Origin: Proteiniphilum sp. UBA5384
GTDB taxonomy: Bacteria; Bacteroidota; Bacteroidia; Bacteroidales; Dysgonomonadaceae
DNA length: 38,341 bases
Reading direction: 5' to 3'
Assembly: GCF_002410825.1 (NCBI RefSeq)
Contig: NZ_DHOS01000011.1
Coordinates: forward strand, 1-38,341
In this document: piece by piece, positions 1 to 9,184 of the stretch
Layout of the letters: each line of letters opens with the position of its first letter
How positions within the stretch are numbered: position 1 is the stretch's first letter
Notes under the pieces: generated by a model
Told to the model about the DNA's origin: nothing
Database searches by the model: none
The model's input: only the letters and a program-made list of their open reading frames with translations
Program-made: the position numbers and the translations under genes

Positions 1-13
1 CGCCAAACCCCCG

Positions 14-100
14 GGAAGTGTGGGTGAGTGGCTGAAACCAGCAGTTTGCTAACCGGCCGTACGGGTAACGGTACCGGGGGTTCGAATCCCCCCGCTTCCG
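14..100 (+). tRNA. tRNA-Ser (anticodon GCT)
   Basis: The acceptor stem GGAAGTG (14-20) pairs with CGCTTCC (93-99), with discriminator G at 100. The D-stem is GGT/ACC, the anticodon GCT lies at 48-50 after T47, and a long variable arm (58-75) makes it class II. The T-arm GGGGG-TTCGAAT-CCCCC (76-92) is perfect. No CCA is encoded. The anticodon stem as I pair it (41-45 with 53-57) has two mismatches (A43/G55 and T45/C53), which is unusual; everything else looks canonical. It should read AGC/AGU serine codons. Confidence 0.9.
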
Positions 101-124
101 CGGAAAGCCAAAGGCAAAACTAAG

Positions 125-160
125 ACAAACCCTGCAAGTAATTGGACTTGCAGGGTTTGT
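125..160. terminator. Bidirectional hairpin terminator between tRNA-Ser and susD
   Basis: A perfect 15-bp inverted repeat (ACAAACCCTGCAAGT at 125-139, its complement at 146-160) encloses a 6-nt loop. It is T-rich after the + arm and ends 34 nt before the susD stop codon, so it can end both the rightward tRNA transcript and the leftward uptake operon. Confidence 0.8.
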
Positions 161-193
161 TTGTCGGTATGGTCCTATTTTCTCAGGTATATA

Positions 194-1603
194 TCAGTTT
201 GTGAAATTTTGTGTCAAGGATTTGTTATATCTCGTTGCATTAGCCGGGAAAGGCAGTATCCATAGAGGTGAGTTTGGGGAGATAAAATAGCTTCCGTATT
301 CTCCTAAATCACGGGTGATAGTACGGCTATATTTCGTCTCGCTATTCCAACGCTTGCAGTCGAAGAAGTTTTCGTAGGAGCCTATGCATTCTACCCATTT
401 AGATTTTTGCATCAAAGATATTGCATCCTCTTCGCTTAGCGGCTGCGTATCGTATAGTTCAGTATAGGATTGGTAATCCTCTACACGATAATTCCGAACA
501 CGGTCTACTAACTCCAGTCCTTTTCTGATTTCGCCTGTGCGTATATAGCATTCGGCAGCGGTGTAATACATACGATCGCTGTTAATCCCATACGAATTAG
601 CTTGAGTGCCCCAACCAAAATACATCTTGCAACCTTCTATGCCAGAAAACATCATACCGAACATCTCGTTCCAGCCTCCTTCGTAATCTGCCACATAATC
701 ACCCTCTTCGAACATCACAGAGCTTTCGCGAGAGAGGATTTCCAAGGTAGGGCATGCCGGGATGCCTCCTCGCATATACACGTAGTTGTTGGCTATAGTT
801 GGTTGCAATGTCCAAGCATAAGTTTCCATGATGATACTACGATCTTCTATTTTGCCGTTCAAACTCAATGCTTGAAGCGCATAAGGTAAAGCTTCATCGT
901 AGCGTTTCATCTGCATCAACACTTTGGCACGTACTGCATTACCGAAAGCCCGATCGGCACGAAGCACGTTGTCTCCGTCGCTTGCAGGAAGAAGATTGAT
1001 GACCTCATCCGAGCAGTCTTCTAAAATACGGCGATAGGTTTCTTCCACCGTCAACTTGGTTTTCTGCTCCGACACATCGGTATTATCGCAATAGGCGATT
1101 CCTCCATCTGTGGAAGCTGTGCTTTCCTCGTACTGAGTGGCATGGATATTTACCAACAGCCAATGGATATAGGCTCGTATAATGCGGGCCTCGGCTACGA
1201 GAGCAGGCTTGATGGATTCATCTCCCTCGGCTTCAGGCATCTTATCTATAACAATGTTCATGTAGTTGATATAGCTATAGGCGGCGGCATAGCGGCCATC
1301 GTCTTGTGCCAATGTGACGCGGTCTACTGTCTCATCGTAGCTCAGATAGGCGTAACTCAGCGTGTTGGTGAGCGAGAGCATTTCGGGGACAGATGACATC
1401 TGCCCCAACGATTCATTGCAAATCATGCCGAGATCGACACAGGCATCCGTATTGAATATATACTCCCGATTGAGTAGCATCTCTAAGTCGGTTACACTTT
1501 CCAGGGTGGTCTTTCCTTTTGGGATGATGTCCAATTGATCGTCGCAAGCCATAAACCCAACCATGAAAGCGATCAAGATGACGGCATATTTTATCTTTTC
1601 CAT
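194..1603 (-). CDS. SusD/RagB-family outer-membrane lipoprotein
   Basis: A 469-aa surface lipoprotein that would cap the SusC-type transporter and capture its substrate. The N-terminus is a lipoprotein signal with lipobox FMAC (Cys20), followed by the SusD-like opening CDDQLDIIPKGKTTLESVTD. The middle is rich in helical TPR-like segments, for example an ARIIRAYIHWLLVNIHAT stretch near residue 140. The C-terminal part keeps the family pattern of a helical segment (SLMQKSKWVECIGSYENFFD) followed by a short RW(N) motif and a final ILPFP-type segment. Length is slightly below the usual 500-600 aa. It is last in the operon, 22 bp after susC. No sugar hydrolase or peptidase is linked, so the substrate is unknown. 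The stop codon is TGA. Confidence 0.93.
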   Translation of the reverse strand: MEKIKYAVILIAFMVGFMACDDQLDIIPKGKTTLESVTDLEMLLNREYIFNTDACVDLGMICNESLGQMSSVPEMLSLTNTLSYAYLSYDETVDRVTLAQDDGRYAAAYSYINYMNIVIDKMPEAEGDESIKPALVAEARIIRAYIHWLLVNIHATQYEESTASTDGGIAYCDNTDVSEQKTKLTVEETYRRILEDCSDEVINLLPASDGDNVLRADRAFGNAVRAKVLMQMKRYDEALPYALQALSLNGKIEDRSIIMETYAWTLQPTIANNYVYMRGGIPACPTLEILSRESSVMFEEGDYVADYEGGWNEMFGMMFSGIEGCKMYFGWGTQANSYGINSDRMYYTAAECYIRTGEIRKGLELVDRVRNYRVEDYQSYTELYDTQPLSEEDAISLMQKSKWVECIGSYENFFDCKRWNSETKYSRTITRDLGEYGSYFISPNSPLWILPFPANATRYNKSLTQNFTN

Positions 1604-1625
1604 TTTAGTCTTTCGTATTTAATGA

Positions 1626-4600
1626 TTAGAAATTGATGGATAAACTCATGGTGTAGCTACGTGGCGTGCTTAGCAGATTGATGCCGGTGGTGGGATTATT
1701 TGCTTCAGGGTCTACGCCTAAGTTGTTCCGCGTCCAGGTTGCCAAATTATTTGCTTGAATACGCATGCGCAAGGTGTTCACCCCTATTTGCTGGCACAAC
1801 TTGCGAGGAAATTCATAGCCCAATACGATGTTGCGCAGTTTAATATAGTCGGCTGGCACTACGCTGGTATCTATATAGCGGTAATCTCCCACTATATTCT
1901 GTCCGCCCAGATAGCCGTTGGCAGGATAAAGAGTTTTGTCTTCGTTGCGCCAGTAATTTAAGTACGCTGAAGGGAAGGCGTCGACTTCACCCGGTTGGTA
2001 GTAGCCATACTGATTGCCATCGCTCGACCAATCTTCAACCCGCGCTCTCATATAATGGCCGCCATAGTAAGAGATCATTGCAGAAAGTGTGAAGCCAGCA
2101 TAACTGATTTCCGGAGTAAAGCCGGCCATGTATTTTGGATCAAGCTCTCCACAATAGACGATGTCATCCACTGTGAACTCTTCGCTGTTGATATCCGAAG
2201 TATGAATCTGCCCATCAGCCCCCACCCAACTAAAGTACTGGATATTATCTTCGTTCACCATCCCTGCAAATCGGTAGGCGAAAAGCGAATGGATTGGATA
2301 GCCTTCGTGCAGGGTGTAGTATAGGAGCGCTTCTGAGCCTGAGGTAGGTTGATGATTCACTTTCGTAACTTCATTCTTATTATAGGTGAAATTCAACAAT
2401 GCGCGGATGCCTAAACTATTTCGGTTGACAGGTCGCAAGATGATACCGTTCAGTTGCAATTCCACACCTCGGTTCAAGGCTTCGCCGTTGTTGATGGTCA
2501 GTTGGCTCCAACCGGTAGTGGGATCGAGATCAGTCGTGGTCAACAGGTCTGTGCCTTTTTTATTGTACCAATCGATAGATCCGCTCAGCCGATTGCGCCA
2601 GAGCGAGAAATCAAGTCCGAAGTTCAGCGAGGCAGTCTTTTCCCAACGTAGATGGTCGTTAGGAGGCGTGTTTAACGTAGCCATTTTGTCGCCTGTTATT
2701 GAATTGACACCGATGGTAGCCGTAAGATATGAAGATACGGTTTGGTCGATATTGCCCGTCAATCCATAGCTGGCACGCAGTTTCAGTGCATCTATCCATT
2801 TGCAAGCCTTAACGAAGCTCTCGTTATGCAAATTCCAGCTTACTCCCACCGACCATAGGGGGCGCCCGCGAAATTCCGGGTCTGTTCCGAATAGATCGGT
2901 TTTATCCACCCGATAGGAGAAGGAAGCGGTATATCAGCGATCATACGTGTAGCCTCCTATGGCGTACAGGGAATAGAAACGGTGCAACACGTCGCTTGTA
3001 GTAAAATCGTCTCCCGAAGGGGCGCCTCTAAGGGTGTAGTTGGCCCCCAAGGCAGAGGCTTGCCCATTCATCTCTTTCAAAAGGCCGTAATTCATCAGCC
3101 CATTGCTGTTGGTTTGTGTTTGTTCGTCGTATCCCATCAAAATGCTCCCGTATGTTTTGATTTGCGATTCGCGAAATTCGAATCCAGCCGCCGCCTCCAC
3201 CTCGTGCTTTTCAGAAAAGATCTTATTGTAATCCGTTTGCGCACGGAAAGTATAGTAAGCGCCTTCGGATGTCTGCGTATCTAATCGGCCACCATCGGGA
3301 ATGTGGTGTTTCACCACTCTGGTTGTGATGTATTCGTCGTAATCCTCGTCATATTCCGTGGTTACGCTTTCTGTTGTATAGAGATTGTAGAGGTATCTCA
3401 TGGCATAGGAATCGGCTTCACGGTATGAGTTGCTCTTGTAGTAGATGTCTTCGTATTGGAACTGGACGCTGACACGCCATTCAGGCAAGATTGTAGTGTT
3501 GGCGTGCAGGAAGGAGCGGATGTTGGTGCGACGGGTCTTCTCGAAATTCCGCCCCACTTCGTCCAGTAGATTATAGGTTACAGGCTTAAAACCATATATC
3601 GTATTGCTCAGGCTCTCTTCCCCCGGATAGATGTCTGCTTCGAGGTGGGAACGAGAGCCGTCTTCATTGTAAAGGCTCTCGTAAGGTTGGAAAGAATAGA
3701 TGTTGCCATAGCCCCAAGGTTCGGAGACACGCGTTTTAGCACGTTCATTGATGATGTTTGCGCCAAAGGCTAGATCCAACCAACTGGTCGCTTTCAAGTC
3801 TCCTCGGTAAGAAAAGGTGAGGGTATTGTTATGGACATTTACCATTCCAAAATTGTCTCCTTTATAATTGAGTACGATCGTTGATGCCAACGCCTTGCCT
3901 TGCGTGCGCAGAGACAGATTGTATTGTTGGAGCACTTGTGTGCGTTCCATTTCGTCCTTCCATTCTTGATGGTAGTTGTTTCTGCCCAGCCTGTTAAGCT
4001 TCGCATTTAGGTCGGCATCGCTTATTTCGCCCAAGTAATTAGCCGCCAGCAAACGGCTGATGGGGCTAAGCGCTTGGCGGCGGTTGTTGTAATAGTTCAA
4101 CAGCCCGTCAAACGCTGTTTGGTCTTCTGCACCGCGGATATAGTCGAAGTTGTACCTTTCCAGCTCTATCATCTCGGCGGCACTGGCCCAACGGAAGTTG
4201 TCATAGCTCTGCCTCTCGCTGATAGTCAGGTCTGAGTTGAAGTTCACTATCAACTTTTCGCCTTGCGCTCGTTTGGTGGTAATAACGATGACTCCATTAG
4301 AGGCTCTAGCGCCATAGATAGAGGCTGCCGAAGCATCTTTCAGCACGGTGATATTATCTATTTCATAAGGGTTGACAGTCTCGATGGAGCCTTCTATCGG
4401 CAGCCCGTCTACCACTATCAATGGATTTGTGTTGGCATGGAAAGAGCCTGCACCACGAATGACAAGCGATGATTCTCCATCGCCGTTCTGTCCATTGCTA
4501 TAGCTCACCAAACCGGGAATCTTACCCTCCAAATTGCCTACCACAGAACCCATATAGCGATTTTCCATATCCTTCGAAGATAGCGTATTATAAGAGCCGG

Positions 4601-5222
4601 TGGCTGTCTCGCGCTTCAGGTTCTGATAGCCTGTGACGACTACTTCGTCTATCAACTGCGTGCTATGCTGCATCTGAATAACGATAAAGTTCTCTTTTTG
4701 CCGACTGAGGCGTATATCCTGCGTTTTCATTCCTATATAGGTTGTACGCAGCATGGGATCACGCCCTTCTATGATGAGGGAGAACTGCCCATCAATGTCG
4801 CTTATGGCTCCTGTATTGGTACCCAAAAGCATAATATTGGCTCCGGGAAGGGCTTCACCCTCCTCATCGACAATAACACCAGTTATCAAACGCTTGAAGT
4901 AGGCTTGTTCCGTTTTGGGTTTGCTAAGGATAATGGTCTTCTCTACTATCTCATAATCCAATTCGGCATCATTGTAGAAAATACGGTCCAAGATCTGCTC
5001 TAATGTTACTTGATGATAGGTACAGGTAATGGAAGGCGCTTCGCTCAGAATCTGCTTCTGGTAGACGAACTCATAGCCTATCTTTTTCCGCAAGTCGGAT
5101 ATGACCTGCTCCAACGTCTTCGACTGGTAAGAGATGTCATACAACTCTTGTGAGAAAACTTGCATCGGCATTAGTAGCCATGCCATGCCAAAGAGTAATA
5201 ATAGACTTTTCTTTAATATCAT
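1626..5222 (-). pseudogene. SusC/RagA-family TonB-dependent transporter with STN domain, interrupted by an in-frame TGA
   Basis: Outer-membrane TonB-dependent importer, 1198 codons if read through. Signal peptide at residues 1-25, STN signalling domain about 26-100, carboxypeptidase-like regulatory domain about 112-185, TonB-box region IDEVVVTGY at 191-199, then the plug with VDGLPIEGSIETVNP and an ASNGVIVITTKR motif, followed by the barrel. The STN domain means it should signal to the upstream FecR and an ECF sigma factor. Codon 763 (2934-2936) is TGA. The reading frame is open on both sides: before it GGYTYDR, after it YTASFSYRVDKTDLFGT, matching the conserved SusC sequence in which an Arg would be expected (CGA to TGA is one transition). 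Without readthrough the product lacks about the last 435 residues, i.e. much of the barrel, and should be non-functional. A GTG after the stop (2909) could be called as a start but is unlikely to be one. Alternatives are sequencing error, true decay, or rare readthrough. Confidence 0.9.
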
Positions 5223-5260
5223 AAAAGTGGTTTATATGTGATTATTTAGTCTTGAACTAT

Positions 5261-6436
5261 TTATCTCGGGTAAACGCATACAGTAGTACCCTGAGTTTCA
5301 AACCGCAGCCCACCGCTCTTTTCCAGGATAGCAAGAGCCGTGCTGAAGTCGGCATAGCGCGGTATGCTGCCCATGAAGATGATCTTACGCAAATTATCGT
5401 TTTCAAAATGATAGTTGAATGAGTACCAACGGCCCAAATCCTGTAATATTTGTTCTAGGCTCTGCCCCTCAAAGACAAAGCGGCCGTGTCGCCAACTGGT
5501 AACTACATCTGTATTGACAGACCTGACGGAAAGCGTTTCGTCTGCCTTATCGAATAGCATCTGATGTCCTGGCGATAGCATTAGCTCTCCACCCTGTCCG
5601 TCTGCTTTACGCAAGCCAATTCTGCCGGATACGAGTGTAGTGCTGACTTCTTTATCTTCGCTGTAGGAGCGGATGTTGAATTCTGTACCATATACGCGCA
5701 CCAATTGCCCATCAGTCTCCACGTAGAATGGACGTTGCTCATCGTGCGCCACCTTAAAGTAGGCTTCGCCGGTCACTGTCACACAGCGTTCATCGCCGGA
5801 AAATGATTCAGGATAAGTTAGTCTTGATTCGGAGTTCAGCCATACCATCGTACTGTCTTCCAGTACAATCCTTAGCTCGCCTCCACGGGGTACGTCTAAG
5901 CTTAGTGTGCGATTGGACGCTATGTGTGTAGACGCAATAGAGCGTTGAGCTTCCATGATTCGGCGATTTTCTGTTTCATCTGCTCCCAATACGATTTTCT
6001 GTCCGTCCGCTTGCGTAAGAATAGCTTTGGTCTCTCCCGGCCTGATGCTATCCGTTTCAATCTTTTGGACAACAGTGGCAAAGCTATCGTCAGACGGGAT
6101 CGTACGTCCTCTCCACAGTTGGATGCCGCCAATAAAAATCACAGTTATAACAGCAGCTGCGATGCTCCAGCGCGCCCATCTCTGCCCGATTACATGACTA
6201 TTCTTTTTCCGAATGCGGTTCTTCATATCCTCTTCGGGACGACGGGTGTTTATCGCTTTCCGTTGATGATATCCTCTCTCCAAAGCGGCAATATCCTGTA
6301 GGCGCTGATACAACTCTTCATGCTTGTCGTCTTCTTTGCGCCAAAGGTCTAATTGTTCTTTTTCCTCCAAAGTTATTTCCCCTATGATTTGCCTGAATAT
6401 CAAAAGAGGAATATATTCACCTTGTTCGTCAATCAT
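5261..6436 (-). CDS. FecR-family anti-sigma factor
   Basis: Inner-membrane regulator (391 aa) that receives the signal from the STN domain of SusC and controls a cognate ECF sigma factor, probably the one at 7993-8589. The N-terminal cytoplasmic part (residues 1-85) would bind sigma; one membrane segment (about 87-108, WARWSIAAAVITVIFIGG) follows. The periplasmic FecR domain has LDVPRGGELRIVLEDSTMVW and the motif VTGEAYFKVAHDEQRPFYV; a C-terminal DUF4974-type domain has VVTSWRHGRFVFEGQSLEQI. I chose the ATG at 6436 because a longer reading to 6655 would overlap the thioredoxin gene by 200 bp, while this start has AAGGAAA just upstream and lies 14 bp after the previous gene. It is followed by susC after 38 bp. 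Confidence 0.92.
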   Translation of the reverse strand: MIDEQGEYIPLLIFRQIIGEITLEEKEQLDLWRKEDDKHEELYQRLQDIAALERGYHQRKAINTRRPEEDMKNRIRKKNSHVIGQRWARWSIAAAVITVIFIGGIQLWRGRTIPSDDSFATVVQKIETDSIRPGETKAILTQADGQKIVLGADETENRRIMEAQRSIASTHIASNRTLSLDVPRGGELRIVLEDSTMVWLNSESRLTYPESFSGDERCVTVTGEAYFKVAHDEQRPFYVETDGQLVRVYGTEFNIRSYSEDKEVSTTLVSGRIGLRKADGQGGELMLSPGHQMLFDKADETLSVRSVNTDVVTSWRHGRFVFEGQSLEQILQDLGRWYSFNYHFENDNLRKIIFMGSIPRYADFSTALAILEKSGGLRFETQGTTVCVYPR

Positions 6437-6450
6437 AATCAATTTCCTTT

Positions 6451-7845
6451 TTATAACTGTTCTTCTATGCTCCGTATCAAATTTTCGTCTGAAGGCCTCA
6501 TCGCGTCTACAGAGAAAATTTTTCCTTCTTTGTCCAGCATAATAAAACGGGGGATTTGTCCGATACCCCAACGCGTCATAAATTCTTTGCATTCTTCCGG
6601 TATGAGGATAAACTGTTCCCAACTGTGTTGATCTCTTTCTACTCTTCTCAACCATGCATTGTGATTCTCGTCTATGGAAATGCCGATAATGTTTATCTGT
6701 TCATTTCCTTCGAAGTGTTCTGCTACTTTCTTTAAATATGGAATTTCTTTAAGGCAAGGAGAACACCATGTAGCCCAGATGTCTATGTAGAGAAAAGCAC
6801 CGGAGAGGTCGGACAACTTACACGTAGTCCCATCGGATCGAGTCAAGACCGGATCGTAAGGAATTTCACTTCCAGGCACTATTCCCGTAATGGAATTAAG
6901 TTTTATCTCGTAGCCGGCTAACAGTTCGGGATAATCTTTAGCAAAATCCTTATAATGTTCCCAAAATCGTTTCACGTCGCCTTGACCTCCTTCATAGGTG
7001 AAGTAGTTATGGGCAATGTAGCGTGTCAATATAAAGCGGGCTTTAGGATTTGTCACATTACGCTCCACTATTTGCATGCTTTCTATATAGTAGTCTGTCT
7101 GGTCGGCGTTATAGTCGTTCGGTAATTTATGTTGTCCCCCCAACCAGGCATAAGTTAGGTTGGTAGAGATATTGTCCTCATTATTCGGGTCGATGTCTTT
7201 TACCAAATCGCTATATTCTTTATATTCCATGATATCTCTTTCCTCATTCTCCGCTTGATCCATCAATATGCGTATTTTAGTCCAGGTGTACATGCCTTCC
7301 GACAGTTTGGCATAGTGATTTCTCAACGCCTCGTCTTCAATAGTAGGCAACAGTTTCTTCAGGGCGGCATATTCTTCTTCCAAGATGCGCTGATATTCGG
7401 TAATAGGCTTGCTATCTGCCGGATCGGGCGAGAAATACTTCATGATATCAAAAGCTTGCGAATAGGCATTATAGAAGCGGCTCGGCTCAATGTTGTCTCC
7501 ATCGAAATCGCTGCTGTAATGACCTTCCGGCCCAAAGGGATACAATCGAATGACGGTGCACTTCCCCTCTTCCAAGTGCGCTCCAAAAATGTCGTTCTCC
7601 ACATAGATGTTTACATCTAACATGCCGTTGGGCAGAGGCAGATCAATATTGAAACTGCCGTCCGCTTCCGGTTGGATTTCTCTATAAATCATATTAAGGA
7701 TGTCGCCGTCGGGTGTGTAGGCCAACTGCATATCCGGAATACTGTCCATTTGAATGTAGCCTTTCAAAAGTTGCGCTTGCATTTGCAGTGAAGTTAGCAA
7801 TAGGCTTGCTATGAGTGGAAGACAATACCATTTTAAGTGTTTCAT
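6451..7845 (-). CDS. TlpA-like thioredoxin-fold protein, exported
   Basis: A 464-aa exported protein with a C-terminal thioredoxin domain of the TlpA/ResA class. Signal peptide at residues 1-25 (hydrophobic, ending QMQAQ). The N-terminal 300 residues are a Bacteroidetes-type extension that I cannot assign to an enzyme. The redox motif WCSPC is at 360-364, preceded by FLYIDIWAT and followed by the helix LKEIPYLKKV; the conserved cis-Pro is in GQIPRF (Pro432). Such proteins reduce or isomerise disulfides in the periplasm or act as peroxidase-like enzymes. It is the first gene of the leftward operon, 14 bp before fecR, an arrangement that suggests a shared regulon rather than a defined substrate. 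No signal II lipobox is evident. Confidence 0.88.
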   Translation of the reverse strand: MKHLKWYCLPLIASLLLTSLQMQAQLLKGYIQMDSIPDMQLAYTPDGDILNMIYREIQPEADGSFNIDLPLPNGMLDVNIYVENDIFGAHLEEGKCTVIRLYPFGPEGHYSSDFDGDNIEPSRFYNAYSQAFDIMKYFSPDPADSKPITEYQRILEEEYAALKKLLPTIEDEALRNHYAKLSEGMYTWTKIRILMDQAENEERDIMEYKEYSDLVKDIDPNNEDNISTNLTYAWLGGQHKLPNDYNADQTDYYIESMQIVERNVTNPKARFILTRYIAHNYFTYEGGQGDVKRFWEHYKDFAKDYPELLAGYEIKLNSITGIVPGSEIPYDPVLTRSDGTTCKLSDLSGAFLYIDIWATWCSPCLKEIPYLKKVAEHFEGNEQINIIGISIDENHNAWLRRVERDQHSWEQFILIPEECKEFMTRWGIGQIPRFIMLDKEGKIFSVDAMRPSDENLIRSIEEQL

Positions 7846-7941
7846 AATTGTATTCTTTTCTTTATTTTATGACGTTATATATATTAAAGACGCAAAGCTC
7901 CTCATTTCGGATAACCAGATTGTAAATTTCAATAAAAAAAA

Positions 7942-7971
7942 ATTGATTATCCATAATAATATTTACTTTTG
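7942..7971 (+). promoter_or_regulatory. Bacteroidetes-type promoter of the ECF sigma gene
   Basis: A -7 box TACTTTTG (7964-7971, matching TAnnTTTG) is preceded by ATTG at 7942-7945 with an 18-nt spacer. It ends 21 nt before the ATG at 7993, which supports that start over a TTG at 7969 within the -7 box. Confidence 0.6.
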
Positions 7972-7992
7972 TATGATAAACGAAGAGGTTTC

Positions 7993-8589
7993 ATGCCGAA
8001 TTACGAACAGATATTTTCAGATTTCAAAAAAGGGGAGATTAGCTCTTTCTATGAGAAAATGTATCCTGAGCTGCTTATATATACGTTTCGTTTGCTGGGG
8101 GAGGAGTTCTCCTTTCTTTCAGAAGATTGTGTGCAAGATGCAATTTTCCAAGCATATAACAGACACCATTCATTCTCTTCCACCATACAATGGAAAGTTT
8201 TTCTCTATTCCTGTGTCCGCAATAGTGCAATAAGCATCCTTCGCAAAGGTCAAGCAAAAAACAACTATCTGACCACACAAGAGCAGAGTATAGACGAGGA
8301 CTTCTCGCTCTACTTAATCGAGCAGGAAACCCTCACGCTGCTCTACGAAGCAATAGATGCCCTGCCTGAAAAATACAAGCGTATTTTTGAGCTGAGTTTC
8401 GAGAAGGGGTTGAAAAACACCGAAGTAGCAAAACAGTTATGTATTGCAGAAAGCACGTTGAAAAAGCAGAAAGCACGTTTTATAGAACTATTGCGTGCTA
8501 ATTTGAAAGACAAGATAGACGAAAATAACCTTTTCCTGCTTATGTTGGTATTAACAGAAGGAAATTTACATATTCATTTGCACACTTGA
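7993..8589 (+). CDS. ECF-type RNA polymerase sigma factor of the SusCD locus
   Basis: A 198-aa sigma-70 family protein. The sigma-2 region is near residues 15-75 (FYEKMYPELLIYTFRLLGEE followed by an EDCVQDAIFQAY segment). The sigma-4 helix-turn-helix is near 125-175 (ALPEKYKRIFELSFEKGLKN, then TEVAKQLCIAESTLKKQKAR). It is divergent from the thioredoxin-fecR-susC-susD operon, the usual layout of sigma/anti-sigma-controlled uptake loci, so FecR at 5261-6436 is its probable partner. The ATG at 7993 follows GAAGAGG; the frame extends to 7969 but that would place the promoter inside the gene. Stop is TGA. With SusC broken, signalling through this pair may be impaired. Confidence 0.9.
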   Translation: MPNYEQIFSDFKKGEISSFYEKMYPELLIYTFRLLGEEFSFLSEDCVQDAIFQAYNRHHSFSSTIQWKVFLYSCVRNSAISILRKGQAKNNYLTTQEQSIDEDFSLYLIEQETLTLLYEAIDALPEKYKRIFELSFEKGLKNTEVAKQLCIAESTLKKQKARFIELLRANLKDKIDENNLFLLMLVLTEGNLHIHLHT

Positions 8590-8708
8590 CAAGATAAAGA
8601 TCAGATAATATGGTTTCTTGCTATTTAGCTCCGACCGTATCAATGGAACGAAATTTCAACCCATTAGTGATTGCCTATTCCCCAATTTTAATGTTGACAG
8701 TAAAAGTA

Positions 8709-8738
8709 TTGTTTTTTGGAAAAAGAATAGTATCTTTG
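8709..8738 (+). promoter_or_regulatory. Strong Bacteroidetes promoter in the spacer
   Basis: TTG (8709-8711), 19-nt spacer, TATCTTTG (8731-8738): an exact match to the TTG-N19-TAnnTTTG pattern. The expected start point is about 8745. Downstream are only a 22-codon ORF and, 190 bp further, a terminator. Confidence 0.65.
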
Positions 8739-8751
8739 ATACCCGAGTATT

Positions 8752-8820
8752 ATGGCGACAAAAGTAGGTCAGGAACTGACATTTTTTTTCACGCTCTTAG
8801 CCGTACCCCATAATATTTAG
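8752..8820 (+). CDS. Possible 22-aa ORF just after a promoter
   Basis: ATG at 8752 starts 14 nt after the -7 box and reads MATKVGQELTFFFTLLAVPH plus two residues before TAG. The sequence is hydrophobic in the middle and I recognise no family. There is no Shine-Dalgarno site and it would be almost leaderless. It could be a truncated gene start, a leader peptide or chance. Confidence 0.25.
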   Translation: MATKVGQELTFFFTLLAVPHNI

Positions 8821-8936
8821 AATGGAAATAAAACATTGACCCTGAATAGTTTGGAGGCATAGGTTTATAACCCCCGTTTCCATAGTTAGCATTGAAAGTC
8901 AATGTTTTGTGTATACGACACACGAAATTGTATACG

Positions 8937-8962
8937 AAAGCGCTCAATTTGGGTGCTTTTTT
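8937..8962 (+). terminator. Rightward intrinsic terminator
   Basis: AAAGCGCTC (8937-8945) pairs over 9 bp (including two G-T pairs) with GGGTGCTTT (8951-8959) around a 5-nt loop and is followed by more T. With the promoter at 8709 it would define a transcript of roughly 215 nt. Confidence 0.6.
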
Positions 8963-9184
8963 ATGATCACTCCACATTACCGGGTGACCCGTAACGGGAA
9001 TAAATCGGTTGTTCTCCCGGAAATGGAGAAATCAATTCCTCTCTAGCCCGTTTCTACAAACTTATGGGGAGATGTTACATAGGTCTTTTGTGCAATGGCA
9101 TGCAACCGATCTTCATAATTCTCTTTATTGATCAATACTTCTCATCGCGTGAAAGCGTACAGGAACAACCCGAAGATATCCATT

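Larger units (their letters stand above)
8590..9184. other. Non-coding spacer of 595 bp
   Basis: No convincing gene. It contains a strong rightward promoter, a 22-codon ORF, an 11-bp inverted repeat (AAAACATTGAC 8830-8840 and its complement 8898-8908), a rightward terminator (8937-8962) and overlapping small palindromes CGGGTGACCCG (8981-8991) and CCCGTAACGGG (8988-8998). It may hold a small RNA or the remains of a mobile element. Confidence 0.5.

Noticed and set aside
6437..6655. N-terminal extension of FecR to 6655
   Set aside because: It would overlap the thioredoxin gene by 205 bp, is basic low-quality sequence and is antiphase to well-conserved codons; ATG 6436 has a good ribosome site.
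8981..8998. Palindromes as attachment site or IS end
   Set aside because: Short and GC-rich only; no matching partner or transposase found, and similarity to the IS21 TGACCC motif is too short to count.
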